From the NCBI RefSeq assembly GCF_004684905.1, contig NZ_SRJC01000002.1, forward strand, positions 124,001-188,000: a DNA stretch of 64,000 nucleotides, given 5' to 3'. The stretch comes from Halobacillus salinus. GTDB taxonomy: Bacteria; Bacillota; Bacilli; Bacillales; Halobacillaceae. The position numbers and the translations under genes are program-made. The notes under the pieces are model-generated. The model did no database searches. It had not been told where the DNA came from and was given only the letters and a program-made list of their open reading frames with translations. Shown here piece after piece: positions 1 through 8,430 of this stretch; the first letter of the stretch is position 1; each line of letters starts with the position of its first letter.

Positions 1-19
1 GTTCCTGCTACTTCTCGTG

Positions 20-140
20 CAGCTGGTTGGAAAATGCCGAGACTCCTGCGGGATTTACGGACCACGGTGAGATTCCCGAAGGCGTAGCCGGAGGTAGCTC
101 AGCGTCCGCCGCGGAAAGCGAGGTATTTTCCAACCAGCTG
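20..140. repeat. Structured intergenic repeat, copy A
   Basis: A GC-rich core runs from AGACTCCTGCGGGA (about 40-53) to CGCGGAAAGCGA (about 110-121). It is closed by a 19-bp terminal stem: 20-38 pairs with 122-140 with one G-U pair. The same core blocks return at 61882-61995 with a different but again self-complementary stem. The core resembles a repeat I remember from intergenic regions of many Bacillaceae. Whether it acts as RNA or is a small mobile element cannot be told from sequence. It lies just beyond the 3' end of the polysaccharide operon. Confidence 0.75.
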
Positions 141-165
141 TTCTCTATACATGTAACAGAACCCC

Positions 166-960
166 TTACATAATGATAGGTTTGGTGAAAAGGGTGGTGT
201 CTCTGTTTTTTACACTATCTAGAATATCTTTCTTCGAAGGAAGATTGTCTAGATAAGAGCGGGCGACTTGGTCTGTGAAATCTTGATTGCGAGTATAGCG
301 CATTTCTAAAGTTGAATCTTGCTTCACTGGGTGGAACTGATGGATTTTCCCTGTATCAATCGTGTGGACAAGTGACTTCTGCGCACTGTTCACTGCTTCC
401 ATCCCAAGCTTGAAAGGATCCGTCACCCCAACCGGAGGCAAAGCGTGAAACAGCATCTCGCCTGAATCAAGCCCCTTGCCGAGACGATGAATGGTCGCTC
501 CTACAAGATCCGGACGACCGTCATGGATGGCCCAGAAGTTACAAGAATTCCCACGGTAATAAGGGGAGATTCCCATGTGAATATTGATTGCGCCCCGTGA
601 GACTAGCCAATCACAAAGCGCCCCTTTAATGTAACTTGCACCGAACACGATAAAGTAGTCAGATTGTAACGCTTCGTTCAGGGAAGTCAGGTCTACTAAA
701 CTTAATTCTCCCGCCTTCAAAGCAAGCGTCCGTACGTTTTCGGGAGTGAATGATAAACCACCGAACACCTCTTCCTCCGCGTTCAACACATGGGAGAAAT
801 ACTCCTGCATCGTATCACTCTTTTTATAAAAGCCTTTCTCTTTCCCCGGAAAAGCAGAATGGCATTCTTGCACGGCGTACACTTCATCTGCAATATCAGC
901 CAAGCGCTTGATCAACGTTACATGCCTGGGCTGATTACTTGTAAAGACTGTTATCTTCAC
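166..960 (-). CDS. Formyltransferase family protein (sugar N-formyltransferase-like)
   Basis: This 264-residue protein carries the formyl-transferase fold also used by methionyl-tRNA and nucleotide-sugar formyltransferases. The catalytic triad is visible: N126 and H128 in the segment NIHMGISPYYRG and D165 in LDSGEM. It lacks the C-terminal tRNA-binding domain of Fmt, so a small-molecule amino-sugar acceptor is likely, with 10-formyl-tetrahydrofolate as donor (inference). The GTG start is preceded by GGAGGGG. It is the last gene of the polysaccharide operon and begins 1 nt after a NodB-type deacetylase gene, which suggests the two act on the same sugar. Confidence 0.8.
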   Translation of the reverse strand: MKITVFTSNQPRHVTLIKRLADIADEVYAVQECHSAFPGKEKGFYKKSDTMQEYFSHVLNAEEEVFGGLSFTPENVRTLALKAGELSLVDLTSLNEALQSDYFIVFGASYIKGALCDWLVSRGAINIHMGISPYYRGNSCNFWAIHDGRPDLVGATIHRLGKGLDSGEMLFHALPPVGVTDPFKLGMEAVNSAQKSLVHTIDTGKIHQFHPVKQDSTLEMRYTRNQDFTDQVARSYLDNLPSKKDILDSVKNRDTTLFTKPIIM

Positions 961-961
961 C

Positions 962-1885
962 CTACCCCTCCATTTCTTTCAAAAGGTTCGCATGATCTTC
1001 CCTCGGATATTCATAAGGGCTCGCCAAAGCACCAAACATATTTGCGCGGAATCCCATTTCAACACCAAGGCCTTTCAATATCTTCAACGTATCTCCGCTA
1101 TAAGAATTACAAGGGTGGGAAACGGTGGTCGGCTTTTTCCCTAAGAGGTTTTCCAATACAGACGCATTCGTTTCATACTCTTCCTTCTGTTCCTTCAACG
1201 GCAACCTGCCCAAATACGTCGGATGGGAATGAGAATGTAATCCGATGATGTGTCCTTCTTTATCCAGTTGTTTTAAATGATCGACTTCCATCCAAAGCTT
1301 GCCTCTTAACTTCTGAATGTCTACCCCTGCGTCCCGAATCATCTGGTCCATCACGTTATAATACTTTTCTGCACCAAGCACCCGGTCGCGCACATAGCGG
1401 AAGACTTTATCTTCCTTCGTGTAAAAAGGAAACTCTACCAAGTAAGTGTCCGGGTCGAATGTTTTCAAGGCTGTCTCTACAATCTTTTCATACGGCGACT
1501 GTGCTACCGCTTGATAAAAGCACTGGTAGAACGATTCAATAGAAGGAAATTCTGAAATACGGAAATGGCGATACACTTCGATCTTCTCCAGACTCCCTTG
1601 AAACGGAGACGTATAGACGAACCAGAATGCCGTTAAATTGTACTTCCTCAAAACAGGATACGCTACATCAAACTGGCATTTGAGATTATCGTCGAATGTA
1701 ATACAACGATCGTCGGGACTCAGCTTTCCTTCCAGCGCCCGTCTGTACCACTCCTCCGCTGATAGAAAGCGGTCGATTCCAACATAGTGCAACATGTCTT
1801 CGAAAGTAGCCGCTGAAATAGAGCCTTGGCCCGGCTGATGCTCGTCATTGTGAAAATGATGAAACATAAGTCCATGAGCTTTCAC
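962..1885 (-). CDS. Polysaccharide deacetylase (NodB-type) family protein
   Basis: This 307-residue protein belongs to the carbohydrate esterase 4/NodB group. The metal and catalytic elements are seen as TFDD (63-66) and a histidine-rich HSHSH motif (217-221). A late motif VSHPCNSY fits the usual motif that follows. There is no signal peptide, so it should work in the cytoplasm on a precursor, not on finished wall polymer (inference). The GTG start overlaps the end of neuB by 4 nt (GTGA), indicating translational coupling. Its place between a nonulosonate synthase and a formyltransferase suggests removal of an N- or O-acetyl group before formylation. Confidence 0.78.
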   Translation of the reverse strand: MKAHGLMFHHFHNDEHQPGQGSISAATFEDMLHYVGIDRFLSAEEWYRRALEGKLSPDDRCITFDDNLKCQFDVAYPVLRKYNLTAFWFVYTSPFQGSLEKIEVYRHFRISEFPSIESFYQCFYQAVAQSPYEKIVETALKTFDPDTYLVEFPFYTKEDKVFRYVRDRVLGAEKYYNVMDQMIRDAGVDIQKLRGKLWMEVDHLKQLDKEGHIIGLHSHSHPTYLGRLPLKEQKEEYETNASVLENLLGKKPTTVSHPCNSYSGDTLKILKGLGVEMGFRANMFGALASPYEYPREDHANLLKEMEG

Positions 1886-2979
1886 TTCGCATCACCCACT
1901 TGATCATCCAACTCTTCTTCTGCCAGATAAGCCCTGGAAGCACGTTTTCCGATGAAGTCCCAATAACGGTAGGGCGACACTCCATTACCAGGGCGCATAC
2001 AGCCGATGTTGTCAGAAGTAAATGGTTCGCCAGCCCGAATGTCCCTTGTCGCCACAACACTTTTACGTACAACGGTTCGATTCGACTTCTCCTCGTCTGA
2101 TATTGTTTTATCCGGATACCCTATTGCCGCTTCCACCGTTCGTATCCCCTCGACCATTTCCCGAAGTTCAACTGGAGACAAAGAAGCTTTATGGTCCGGC
2201 CCTTCCATCTGTTTATCCAGTGTGAAATGCTTTTCGATGATGGATGCGCCCCTTGCTGCTGCTGCAATCGGAACCGCTATACCGAGCGTATGATCCGAAA
2301 AGCCCACTCTCAATCCGAACTCTCCTCGTAAAAGGTCCATCACCTTCAAATGAACATCTTTCGGTGATGTCGGGTACTCCGAAACACAGTGCAACAGCGC
2401 GACTTTCTGTTTCAGCCACTTCTGTCCTTCGAGTGATGAGAAAGCTTTCTGGAAAGCTTCCTTGGATGGAGCTTCCCCTCCGAGATATCCATAAGCAAGA
2501 ACCCCTAGCGCCTCTTCGATATCCTGTAAACTACTCATTCCTGTCGATAATATGACAGGTGCATGGTTCATGCTTATCTCATATAGCAAAGGAGCGTTCG
2601 TCAGCTCACCAGACGGAATCTTGAAGGCATTCATTTTAAAACGTTCTCTCAACATCCGTGCACTTTCCAAATCAAATGGGGAAGATAAAAACATAATGTT
2701 CTGCTTCAAGCAGTATTCCGCAATTTGTTGATGATCGGACTCAGATAACTCAAGCCGCTTGGACATTTCATAGTGTGTTTCCTCTTCGTCCGTCAGCCCT
2801 TTTTGATAATTCGCCTTTTGTGCTGTTTTCCTAACGGATGCATCTGCCCGGAAAGATTGGAATTTCACCGCGTCCGCTCCCGCCTCCACTGCAGCATCAA
2901 TCAACTCGAAGGCATATTTTATGGACCCATTATGGTTCACACCCGCTTCTGCAATAATAAAAACCGAGGAATTCGTCAC
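1882..2979 (-). CDS. neuB: N-acetylneuraminate/legionaminate synthase family protein
   Basis: This 365-residue enzyme condenses phosphoenolpyruvate with a six-carbon N-acetylated sugar to make a nine-carbon nonulosonic acid. The NeuB TIM barrel begins with AEAGVNHNG (10-18) and DAVKFQSF. The motif HCVSEYPTSP and the segment FSDHTLG are typical, and an antifreeze-like SAF domain closes the protein (about 300-360). GTG start with a GAGGTGAGG site. The family splits into sialic, legionaminic and pseudaminic acid synthases. The sequence alone does not let me choose, though a PtmE-like gene in the same operon leans toward legionaminic acid. Confidence 0.88.
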   Translation of the reverse strand: MTNSSVFIIAEAGVNHNGSIKYAFELIDAAVEAGADAVKFQSFRADASVRKTAQKANYQKGLTDEEETHYEMSKRLELSESDHQQIAEYCLKQNIMFLSSPFDLESARMLRERFKMNAFKIPSGELTNAPLLYEISMNHAPVILSTGMSSLQDIEEALGVLAYGYLGGEAPSKEAFQKAFSSLEGQKWLKQKVALLHCVSEYPTSPKDVHLKVMDLLRGEFGLRVGFSDHTLGIAVPIAAAARGASIIEKHFTLDKQMEGPDHKASLSPVELREMVEGIRTVEAAIGYPDKTISDEEKSNRTVVRKSVVATRDIRAGEPFTSDNIGCMRPGNGVSPYRYWDFIGKRASRAYLAEEELDDQVGDAK

Positions 2980-2985
2980 CTTGCC

Positions 2986-4134
2986 TCACCTCTCAAAAAA
3001 ATGTTTTTTCAATAGTCCCTTGAAGGAAGGGAACGCTTCAAGGTGATGAATGATTCGATCCGTACTGTAACCGTCCCCGTAAGGGTTGATGACCTGCGAA
3101 CAATCTTTCTTCAGCCCTTCCTTAATAGAAGAAAGAATTTGGTCCTTTATAGGCGCACAGTTCAAAACTGATTCTGCTTGTAAGCGCCCTTTCTGCCGTT
3201 CACCGATATTGATCGTGGCAATCTTGAATGACGGCGCTTCCGACAGTCCACTTGAGGAGTTCCCAACGACGAGATCCACATACTTCATTGCGCTCAAATA
3301 ACGCTTCTGACCGAGTGACGTGTAAGCAACGGCATTCTCCCTTTTGGAGACGAAGTCCTGAATTTGCTGAATGACCCCTCTTCCTTCGTTGTCTGCATTC
3401 GGCATGGTGAAAAGCAACCCGTATTCTTCATCTAATGAGGCTAGGGCTTCCAGCAACTCTCTACATTGCTTCTCCGCCATGGCAGCCTCCAATGTGACTG
3501 GATGGAATGTAATGAGAAGGTTCTGATACCGAAACTGAAACCCTAACTCCCCCTCCAATTCCCGCTTGGTTAACAGCTTCATTTTTCTAATATAATCAAG
3601 TCCTGGATAGCCGACTTTGAAGACATGATCGGGGTTCTCTCCCATTTGTAAAACACGCTTCCGAGATGCTTCCGTCGTTACGAAATGAAGATGAGACATC
3701 TTCGTTAAGCAGTGTCGAATCGACTCGTCATATGCTCCCTCTGTCGTATCTCCCCCACACAAGTGAGCAATGGGAATCCGAGCTACCAATGCCGCCTGAG
3801 CAGCTGCCAGCAGTTCAAACCTGTCTCCTAGAACTACAACAAGATCGGGCTGTAAACGAGCAAAGGCATCACCAAAACCAATCGTCCCAAGTCCGATTGA
3901 CTTCGCAATGCCTCTAGGTGTGTCGCTAGAAAGCAGCATCTCTATCTTTTCATCGATAAGAAAGCCGTCCTCTTCTATCCCTTGATAAGTCAGACCGAAC
4001 TCAGGAGATAGATGCATCCCAGTTGCGATCACTTGAAGTTGAAACTGATCATGGTCGTTCAACTGCTTCATCAACCAGTAGAGCAACCCGTATTCTGCAC
4101 GCGTCCCAGTAACTACACAGATATTACGTTTCAT
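2986..4134 (-). CDS. neuC: UDP-N-acetylglucosamine 2-epimerase (hydrolysing), NeuC/LegG-like
   Basis: This 382-residue protein starts with VVTGTRAEYGLLYWLM, the hallmark of hydrolysing UDP-HexNAc 2-epimerases. Later motifs LVVVLGDRFE, HLCGGDTTEGAYDE and VGNSSSGLSE are those of the GT-B-like epimerase fold. It releases the manno-configured free sugar that NeuB then uses. Substrate would be UDP-GlcNAc for the sialic acid route or a UDP-diacetamido-trideoxy sugar for legionaminic acid. The ATG start overlaps the preceding SDR gene (ATGA). It sits directly upstream of neuB, the usual order. Confidence 0.87.
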   Translation of the reverse strand: MKRNICVVTGTRAEYGLLYWLMKQLNDHDQFQLQVIATGMHLSPEFGLTYQGIEEDGFLIDEKIEMLLSSDTPRGIAKSIGLGTIGFGDAFARLQPDLVVVLGDRFELLAAAQAALVARIPIAHLCGGDTTEGAYDESIRHCLTKMSHLHFVTTEASRKRVLQMGENPDHVFKVGYPGLDYIRKMKLLTKRELEGELGFQFRYQNLLITFHPVTLEAAMAEKQCRELLEALASLDEEYGLLFTMPNADNEGRGVIQQIQDFVSKRENAVAYTSLGQKRYLSAMKYVDLVVGNSSSGLSEAPSFKIATINIGERQKGRLQAESVLNCAPIKDQILSSIKEGLKKDCSQVINPYGDGYSTDRIIHHLEAFPSFKGLLKKHFFER

Positions 4135-5117
4135 ATCGCGGATGGTCCTTTTCCAGAGAACACGTGGTGTTTATACCATTCGTAGGTACGCTTTATTCCT
4201 TCTGATAAAGAGACGCTCGGGGACTCTCCGGCCGCTTTCACTGCCTTTTCAATATTTGGACACCTTCTTGCCGGCGAACCAGCCGTAGGAGGCTTAGCAA
4301 TCACCTTCAAGTCTTTTTGAACGGTATTAATGATTTGCTTCGCTAAGTCTCCGATGGTGATCTCCGGGTCCTGTGTACCAATATTAAACACCTCATTCTC
4401 TCCCGCTTTATTGGTCGTCACTCCATACACGAGACGCACCGCATCATCGATATAGCAGAAGGTACGCTTATGATCGACCGAAAAGACCTCCAGCTCACCT
4501 TGACTTTCATGCGCTTTCTTCAAAAGTTCCGGGATCACGTGTGAAAGCCCCATTCGTGGACCGTAAATATTATGTGGACGGATGATCGTAAACGGAAGTT
4601 CCGATTGTTGGATCAATGCTTCGCCGTAAAGTTTGGACAGCATATAAGAAGTGCGTGGATGAGAGAGATCCGTTAAGGCAATCGGTGTTGTCTCTGGCGT
4701 CGGGATCGGCAGCTTGAAATGAGCTAATGTCCCTGCATACACTTCACTTGTCGATGCAAAAACAAAACGCTCAAGCTGCGATTGTTCTTTAGCGAACGAA
4801 ATCATATGAAACAGCATGAGCAAATTGTTCTGAAGCACTTGATATGGTTGGTTGAGCACTTTCGATACTCCTAGAATGGCTGCAAAGTGAAAGATATAAT
4901 GATAATCGCGGCTCAGCTTCTCCACTGCTCCCGGTTCTAGTAAATCGACTGTCTTCACCGTCACATTCGGCTTTTGAATAAGCCTCTTGATGAAATCGTC
5001 TTCTACTCCTCTGGCCCAATTATCCACTAGCTCCACCTGATACCCTTTATCTGCAAAATAAGTGCCGAGATGACTGCCGATAAACCCGGCCCCTCCTGTT
5101 ATTAATACCTTTTTCAT
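4131..5117 (-). CDS. NAD-dependent epimerase/dehydratase (extended SDR)
   Basis: This 328-residue extended short-chain dehydrogenase has the NAD-binding motif TGGAGFIGSH near the N terminus, FASTSEVYAG for the catalytic serine region, and YMLSKLYGE supplying the YxxxK pair. RTFCYIDD and FNIGTQ are typical of sugar-nucleotide SDRs. It could be an epimerase, decarboxylase or dehydratase. It does not look to me like the LegB 4,6-dehydratase. It overlaps both neighbours by 4 nt (ATGA), so it is made together with the sugar dehydrogenase upstream and NeuC downstream, and probably uses the product of that dehydrogenase. Confidence 0.8.
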   Translation of the reverse strand: MKKVLITGGAGFIGSHLGTYFADKGYQVELVDNWARGVEDDFIKRLIQKPNVTVKTVDLLEPGAVEKLSRDYHYIFHFAAILGVSKVLNQPYQVLQNNLLMLFHMISFAKEQSQLERFVFASTSEVYAGTLAHFKLPIPTPETTPIALTDLSHPRTSYMLSKLYGEALIQQSELPFTIIRPHNIYGPRMGLSHVIPELLKKAHESQGELEVFSVDHKRTFCYIDDAVRLVYGVTTNKAGENEVFNIGTQDPEITIGDLAKQIINTVQKDLKVIAKPPTAGSPARRCPNIEKAVKAAGESPSVSLSEGIKRTYEWYKHHVFSGKGPSAI

Positions 5118-6520
5118 AACAACTCTCCCCTACCGATACTGACGACATGGCACCCCTCAGCTCGGAATTCGCTCCTCTGTTGGTCCGTCAATACGTCATT
5201 CGCATCCAGGATAAGAAGGGTATGTTCCCCAAGCCACTGTCGTACGTTCATCTCTTTATACTCTTTATGACCGACGGCAAACACGGCCGCATCGTACCGG
5301 TCTGCATGTAACTCTTGTTCGATCGGACGGTTCAAATCGTGCCAGTAATCGACTAATGGATCGTGGCAGTCGACTCTTGCCCCCTTCTGCTGTAAAGCCT
5401 TCACGAATGTTTCTGACGGGGAATATCTCGTATCACCGACATCCTGACGATAGCTGACCCCGAACAGGGCAATTTTTTTGCCCTTCAAATCCCCTTGAAA
5501 ATAGTCATTTAATTTTCCGACACTGACCAGTGGCATCTCTTTATTGACTTCAACCGCTCTCTTGCAAAAAGCAAAATCCACGTCCGAGAGACCGAAATAT
5601 TCTTTAGCTGCAATCTGTGCAAACAACGGATCCTTGGTAAGACAGTAACCACCTACTCCGAAACCTGGCTGCCTCATGTTCGAGTGGGTTGGCCTTACAC
5701 GTATCGCGTTGATTACTTGGAAGAGGTCAATACCCACGGCCTCCGCAAAACGACCCCATTCTTCCATGAATGCAATCGTCGCTGCCCGGTAACTATTTTC
5801 CAGCACCTTGGATGTTTCCGAGGCTGTTGTGGAATGTAAGCGCGTCATAGGATAATCCTTTGTATTGATGATGGTGGACAAGAACTCCTCACAATGGTTG
5901 CCAGCTTCTTCGTTTACCCCGGCGTAGACACGCCAGTAGTGGATAATCGAAGCTAAATAATCTTTCCCCGGCATCACGCGCTCATAAGAGTGAGCTACAT
6001 GAACGCATCCTTTTGGTAGTCCGCGCTCTGCCAATGCCTCATCAAGAACAGGAACGACAACTTTCTCACACGTCCCCGGTGGTACGGTCGTTTCCACTAT
6101 GACAAGTGCTCCCGGTTTCACTAGGTCCCCAACGGTCCGAACCGCGTTTTTAAAACCGTCCAGCGGTACAGTGGGACCACCTGGTTGATAGTCAATATCC
6201 AAGTTGATATCGACTATAATGACATCTGCTTCTTTATAAACGTCTGGGTTCGTCGTGGCAGATATATTACCAGCTTGAAAAGCTTTCTTAAGCGCATCCT
6301 TCAATAAGTCGTCACTATTCGCAAAAGGAAGCTCCCCTTTAGAAATCGCGGCAACTCGGCGGTTCCCCTCTACTGTCGGCAAGTCGACCCCGGTGACATC
6401 GTAAAGCCGTTCTCCTTTATCACTCGATGCATTCGCAATTGCAATAGCCATTGCAGATCCTACAAAGCCTAAGCCTTGAACACACACTTTTTTTCGGTTG
6501 CTAGGTTGATTTCCCAACAT
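5114..6520 (-). CDS. Nucleotide-sugar dehydrogenase (UDP-glucose/GDP-mannose DH family)
   Basis: This 468-residue enzyme has the three-domain layout of NAD-dependent sugar-nucleotide 6-dehydrogenases: GLGFVGSAMA for NAD binding near residue 16, ETTVPPGT in the linker, and the catalytic cysteine in VGGYCLTKDP. The C-terminal domain starts around KKIALFGVSYRQD. It would oxidise a UDP-sugar C6 alcohol to a uronic acid. It is clearly different from the second dehydrogenase in this locus, which is fused to an epimerase. A 46-nt gap separates it from the CMP-sugar synthetase gene. Confidence 0.85.
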   Translation of the reverse strand: MLGNQPSNRKKVCVQGLGFVGSAMAIAIANASSDKGERLYDVTGVDLPTVEGNRRVAAISKGELPFANSDDLLKDALKKAFQAGNISATTNPDVYKEADVIIVDINLDIDYQPGGPTVPLDGFKNAVRTVGDLVKPGALVIVETTVPPGTCEKVVVPVLDEALAERGLPKGCVHVAHSYERVMPGKDYLASIIHYWRVYAGVNEEAGNHCEEFLSTIINTKDYPMTRLHSTTASETSKVLENSYRAATIAFMEEWGRFAEAVGIDLFQVINAIRVRPTHSNMRQPGFGVGGYCLTKDPLFAQIAAKEYFGLSDVDFAFCKRAVEVNKEMPLVSVGKLNDYFQGDLKGKKIALFGVSYRQDVGDTRYSPSETFVKALQQKGARVDCHDPLVDYWHDLNRPIEQELHADRYDAAVFAVGHKEYKEMNVRQWLGEHTLLILDANDVLTDQQRSEFRAEGCHVVSIGRGELL

Positions 6521-6566
6521 CGATACCTCCTTCTCTTTCCCATCTGACTAGGGCCACGACCTCCCT

Positions 6567-7262
6567 TTAATTTCTTTTCCTTCTTAATAGAAAATCACAT
6601 ATCGAGAAATCTAATGGCGTATCAATATCCCACGATCGGTCAGGCTCCATAATGTGAGCGAGAGTGTGCCCTTCTTTAAAGAAATCCTTCGTTTGTCTTA
6701 GCCAACCGGCTTCCGCTATATAAACGGCACCGTTCACAGCATAGACTTTAGGAAGGTCTTGACGTCTTATCACCCGCTCTTTATCAGGGGTCAGACTTGT
6801 AAGGTAAGAGGAGTCATTGATTCCATACATCCACTGTGGGTGTTGATCTGCTTCTACTACTGTTAAACAGGAAGGAGCATCCGCCTCTATACAAGCGGCG
6901 ATACATCCGTCAATATCCTCAGCAGTTCTCAAAGGTGACGTAGGCTGCAAGAGAACGACATACTCATAATCAGATAAGACCGACAGCGCATGAAGGGCAG
7001 GAGCCGCACCAGGAGTGTCGTCTTGAGCCAATTCACGCGGGCGTACAAACGGCACCTCCGCGCCCCACTCTTGGGCGACTCTCACTGTTTCCAAATCCTC
7101 TGTGGAAACGATAAGCCGGTCAATATATACGGAGTTCTTTGCCGCTTCAATCGTCCAAGCGATCAGTGGCTTGCCAGCGATAGGGCGTATGTTCTTTCTA
7201 GGAACTCCCTTCGACCCACCCCTGGCAGGGATGATTCCAAGAACCTTCTTCCCATCAATCAT
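6567..7262 (-). CDS. neuA: Acylneuraminate (nonulosonate) cytidylyltransferase
   Basis: About 231 residues. It begins IPARGGSKGVPRKN, the CTP-binding signature of CMP-sialic/legionaminic acid synthetases, followed by LLQPTSPLRTAEDID and the late motif DIDTPLDF. It activates the nonulosonic acid made by NeuB as a CMP sugar for glycosyl transfer. I chose the ATG at 7262 because GAGGTG lies 8 nt before it; a longer reading frame to 7301 adds residues unlike the family. It overlaps the upstream nucleotidyltransferase gene by 8 nt, so translation is probably coupled. Confidence 0.87.
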   Translation of the reverse strand: MIDGKKVLGIIPARGGSKGVPRKNIRPIAGKPLIAWTIEAAKNSVYIDRLIVSTEDLETVRVAQEWGAEVPFVRPRELAQDDTPGAAPALHALSVLSDYEYVVLLQPTSPLRTAEDIDGCIAACIEADAPSCLTVVEADQHPQWMYGINDSSYLTSLTPDKERVIRRQDLPKVYAVNGAVYIAEAGWLRQTKDFFKEGHTLAHIMEPDRSWDIDTPLDFSICDFLLRRKRN

Positions 7263-8307
7263 TGCCGAACACCTCAAAGTACTCGACATTCGCCCGTTCA
7301 TAATCAGCTATACGTCCAATATCCAGCCAATATTCCCTGATAGGAAAAATAACGATTCGCTTCTGATCAGCGAGAAGATCCTCACAAAGTGTCGGCATAT
7401 CGAAGAATTGATCATCCGGAATAAAATTCAGCACTTCTGGACTCAAGACGTTGATCCCTGCACTGATGAAGTGGCGCTCCCGTGGTTTCTCTTCGATGCT
7501 CTTCAAACGATTCTTTTCAATCCTGCACACACCGTACGGGATCTGGACATCATATTCCCTTACACACATCGTGACAGCTGCCTGATTCTTATCATGGTAA
7601 TCGAGCAGTTTCTCTGCATCCATTTTGGTCAGGATGTCTCCATTCATGACAATAACGGGTTCTTCTGGCTTTTCTGGGAGTAAGCTCAATGCTCCAGCTG
7701 TTCCGAGTCTCTTATTTTCCCTTACATATTCAATTGTTACGCCCCATTTCGATCCATCTCCGAAATACGATTCAATCATGTCTGCTTTGTAATTCACAGA
7801 TAGATAGAATTTATGGAACCCGCAATCCATGAGGTTTAAAATAATCGTTTCTAGTAAAGGCTTATCCCCTACTTTCAGTAAGGGTTTCGGACAATTGTCT
7901 GTAAGAGGATGCAGGCGCGTGCCAAGCCCTCCTGCCATGATCATGACCCAATTACTCCGCTTAACGTGTTTCTTCTCTCCCTTAACGACAAGATCAACCA
8001 TCTTCCCTTCGCTATTGAGAATGGGAAGGTGCTTGATCTCATGTTGCTTCATCACGTGCTGTGCTTCCGCCTTCGTCATTTGTTCATGACCTGTCACTGG
8101 TGCCTTGTTCATCACCGTCGCAACCTCATCGCTCAACGTCTTCCCTCTGAGCATACCTCTTCGTACATCCCCGTCTGTCACCGTCCCAAGCAAATTCTGC
8201 TGAGAATCGATGACGAACGCCACGTGGTAACTTGTGGAATCTATTATTTGCAGCGTATCCCGAATGGACGTATCCGGGGATATCAGATTGTTTTCAAACG
8301 TACTCAC
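7255..8307 (-). CDS. CBS-domain nucleotidyltransferase, PtmE-like
   Basis: This 350-residue protein joins two CBS domains (about 1-120) to a sugar-phosphate nucleotidyltransferase (about 122-350) with the motif MAGGLGTRL and CPKPLLKVGDKP. This is the architecture of Campylobacter PtmE, a glucosamine-1-phosphate guanylyltransferase that opens the GDP-sugar route to legionaminic acid (family knowledge). By that analogy it would make a GDP-aminosugar; the nucleotide used is not readable from sequence. GTG start with AAGGAGACC. A 123-nt gap upstream, holding an inverted repeat, may contain an internal promoter for the nonulosonate part of the operon. Confidence 0.78.
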   Translation of the reverse strand: MSTFENNLISPDTSIRDTLQIIDSTSYHVAFVIDSQQNLLGTVTDGDVRRGMLRGKTLSDEVATVMNKAPVTGHEQMTKAEAQHVMKQHEIKHLPILNSEGKMVDLVVKGEKKHVKRSNWVMIMAGGLGTRLHPLTDNCPKPLLKVGDKPLLETIILNLMDCGFHKFYLSVNYKADMIESYFGDGSKWGVTIEYVRENKRLGTAGALSLLPEKPEEPVIVMNGDILTKMDAEKLLDYHDKNQAAVTMCVREYDVQIPYGVCRIEKNRLKSIEEKPRERHFISAGINVLSPEVLNFIPDDQFFDMPTLCEDLLADQKRIVIFPIREYWLDIGRIADYERANVEYFEVFGND

Positions 8308-8334
8308 ATCTCGGTCTCCTTTCTGAATAACATC

Positions 8335-8354
8335 TATAACCGTAAAGGGTTATA
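8335..8354. promoter_or_regulatory. Inverted repeat upstream of the nonulosonate sub-operon
   Basis: TATAACC and GGTTATA (7 bp each, 6-nt spacer) form a perfect inverted repeat 28 nt upstream of the ptmE-like gene. It lies in one of the few real gaps inside the polysaccharide operon. AT-rich -10-like hexamers occur on the minus strand just upstream. It could be an operator or part of an internal promoter region. No regulator can be named. Confidence 0.3.
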
Positions 8355-8430
8355 ATAGTAGTATTCAGAGAGGTAGATTCTGACACGGACAAACGTTTGA
8401 ATCAGGTCATCCGAACAAAAATAGGCAGTT

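Noticed and set aside
1-165. A tRNA or known ncRNA in the GC-rich stretch at the window start
   Set aside because: It does not fold as a cloverleaf and instead matches the repeat copy at 61882-61995.
790-1248. A 152-residue plus-strand ORF across the deacetylase and formyltransferase genes
   Set aside because: It lies antisense to two clear genes and its composition (Pro, Ser, His rich) is that of a shadow frame.
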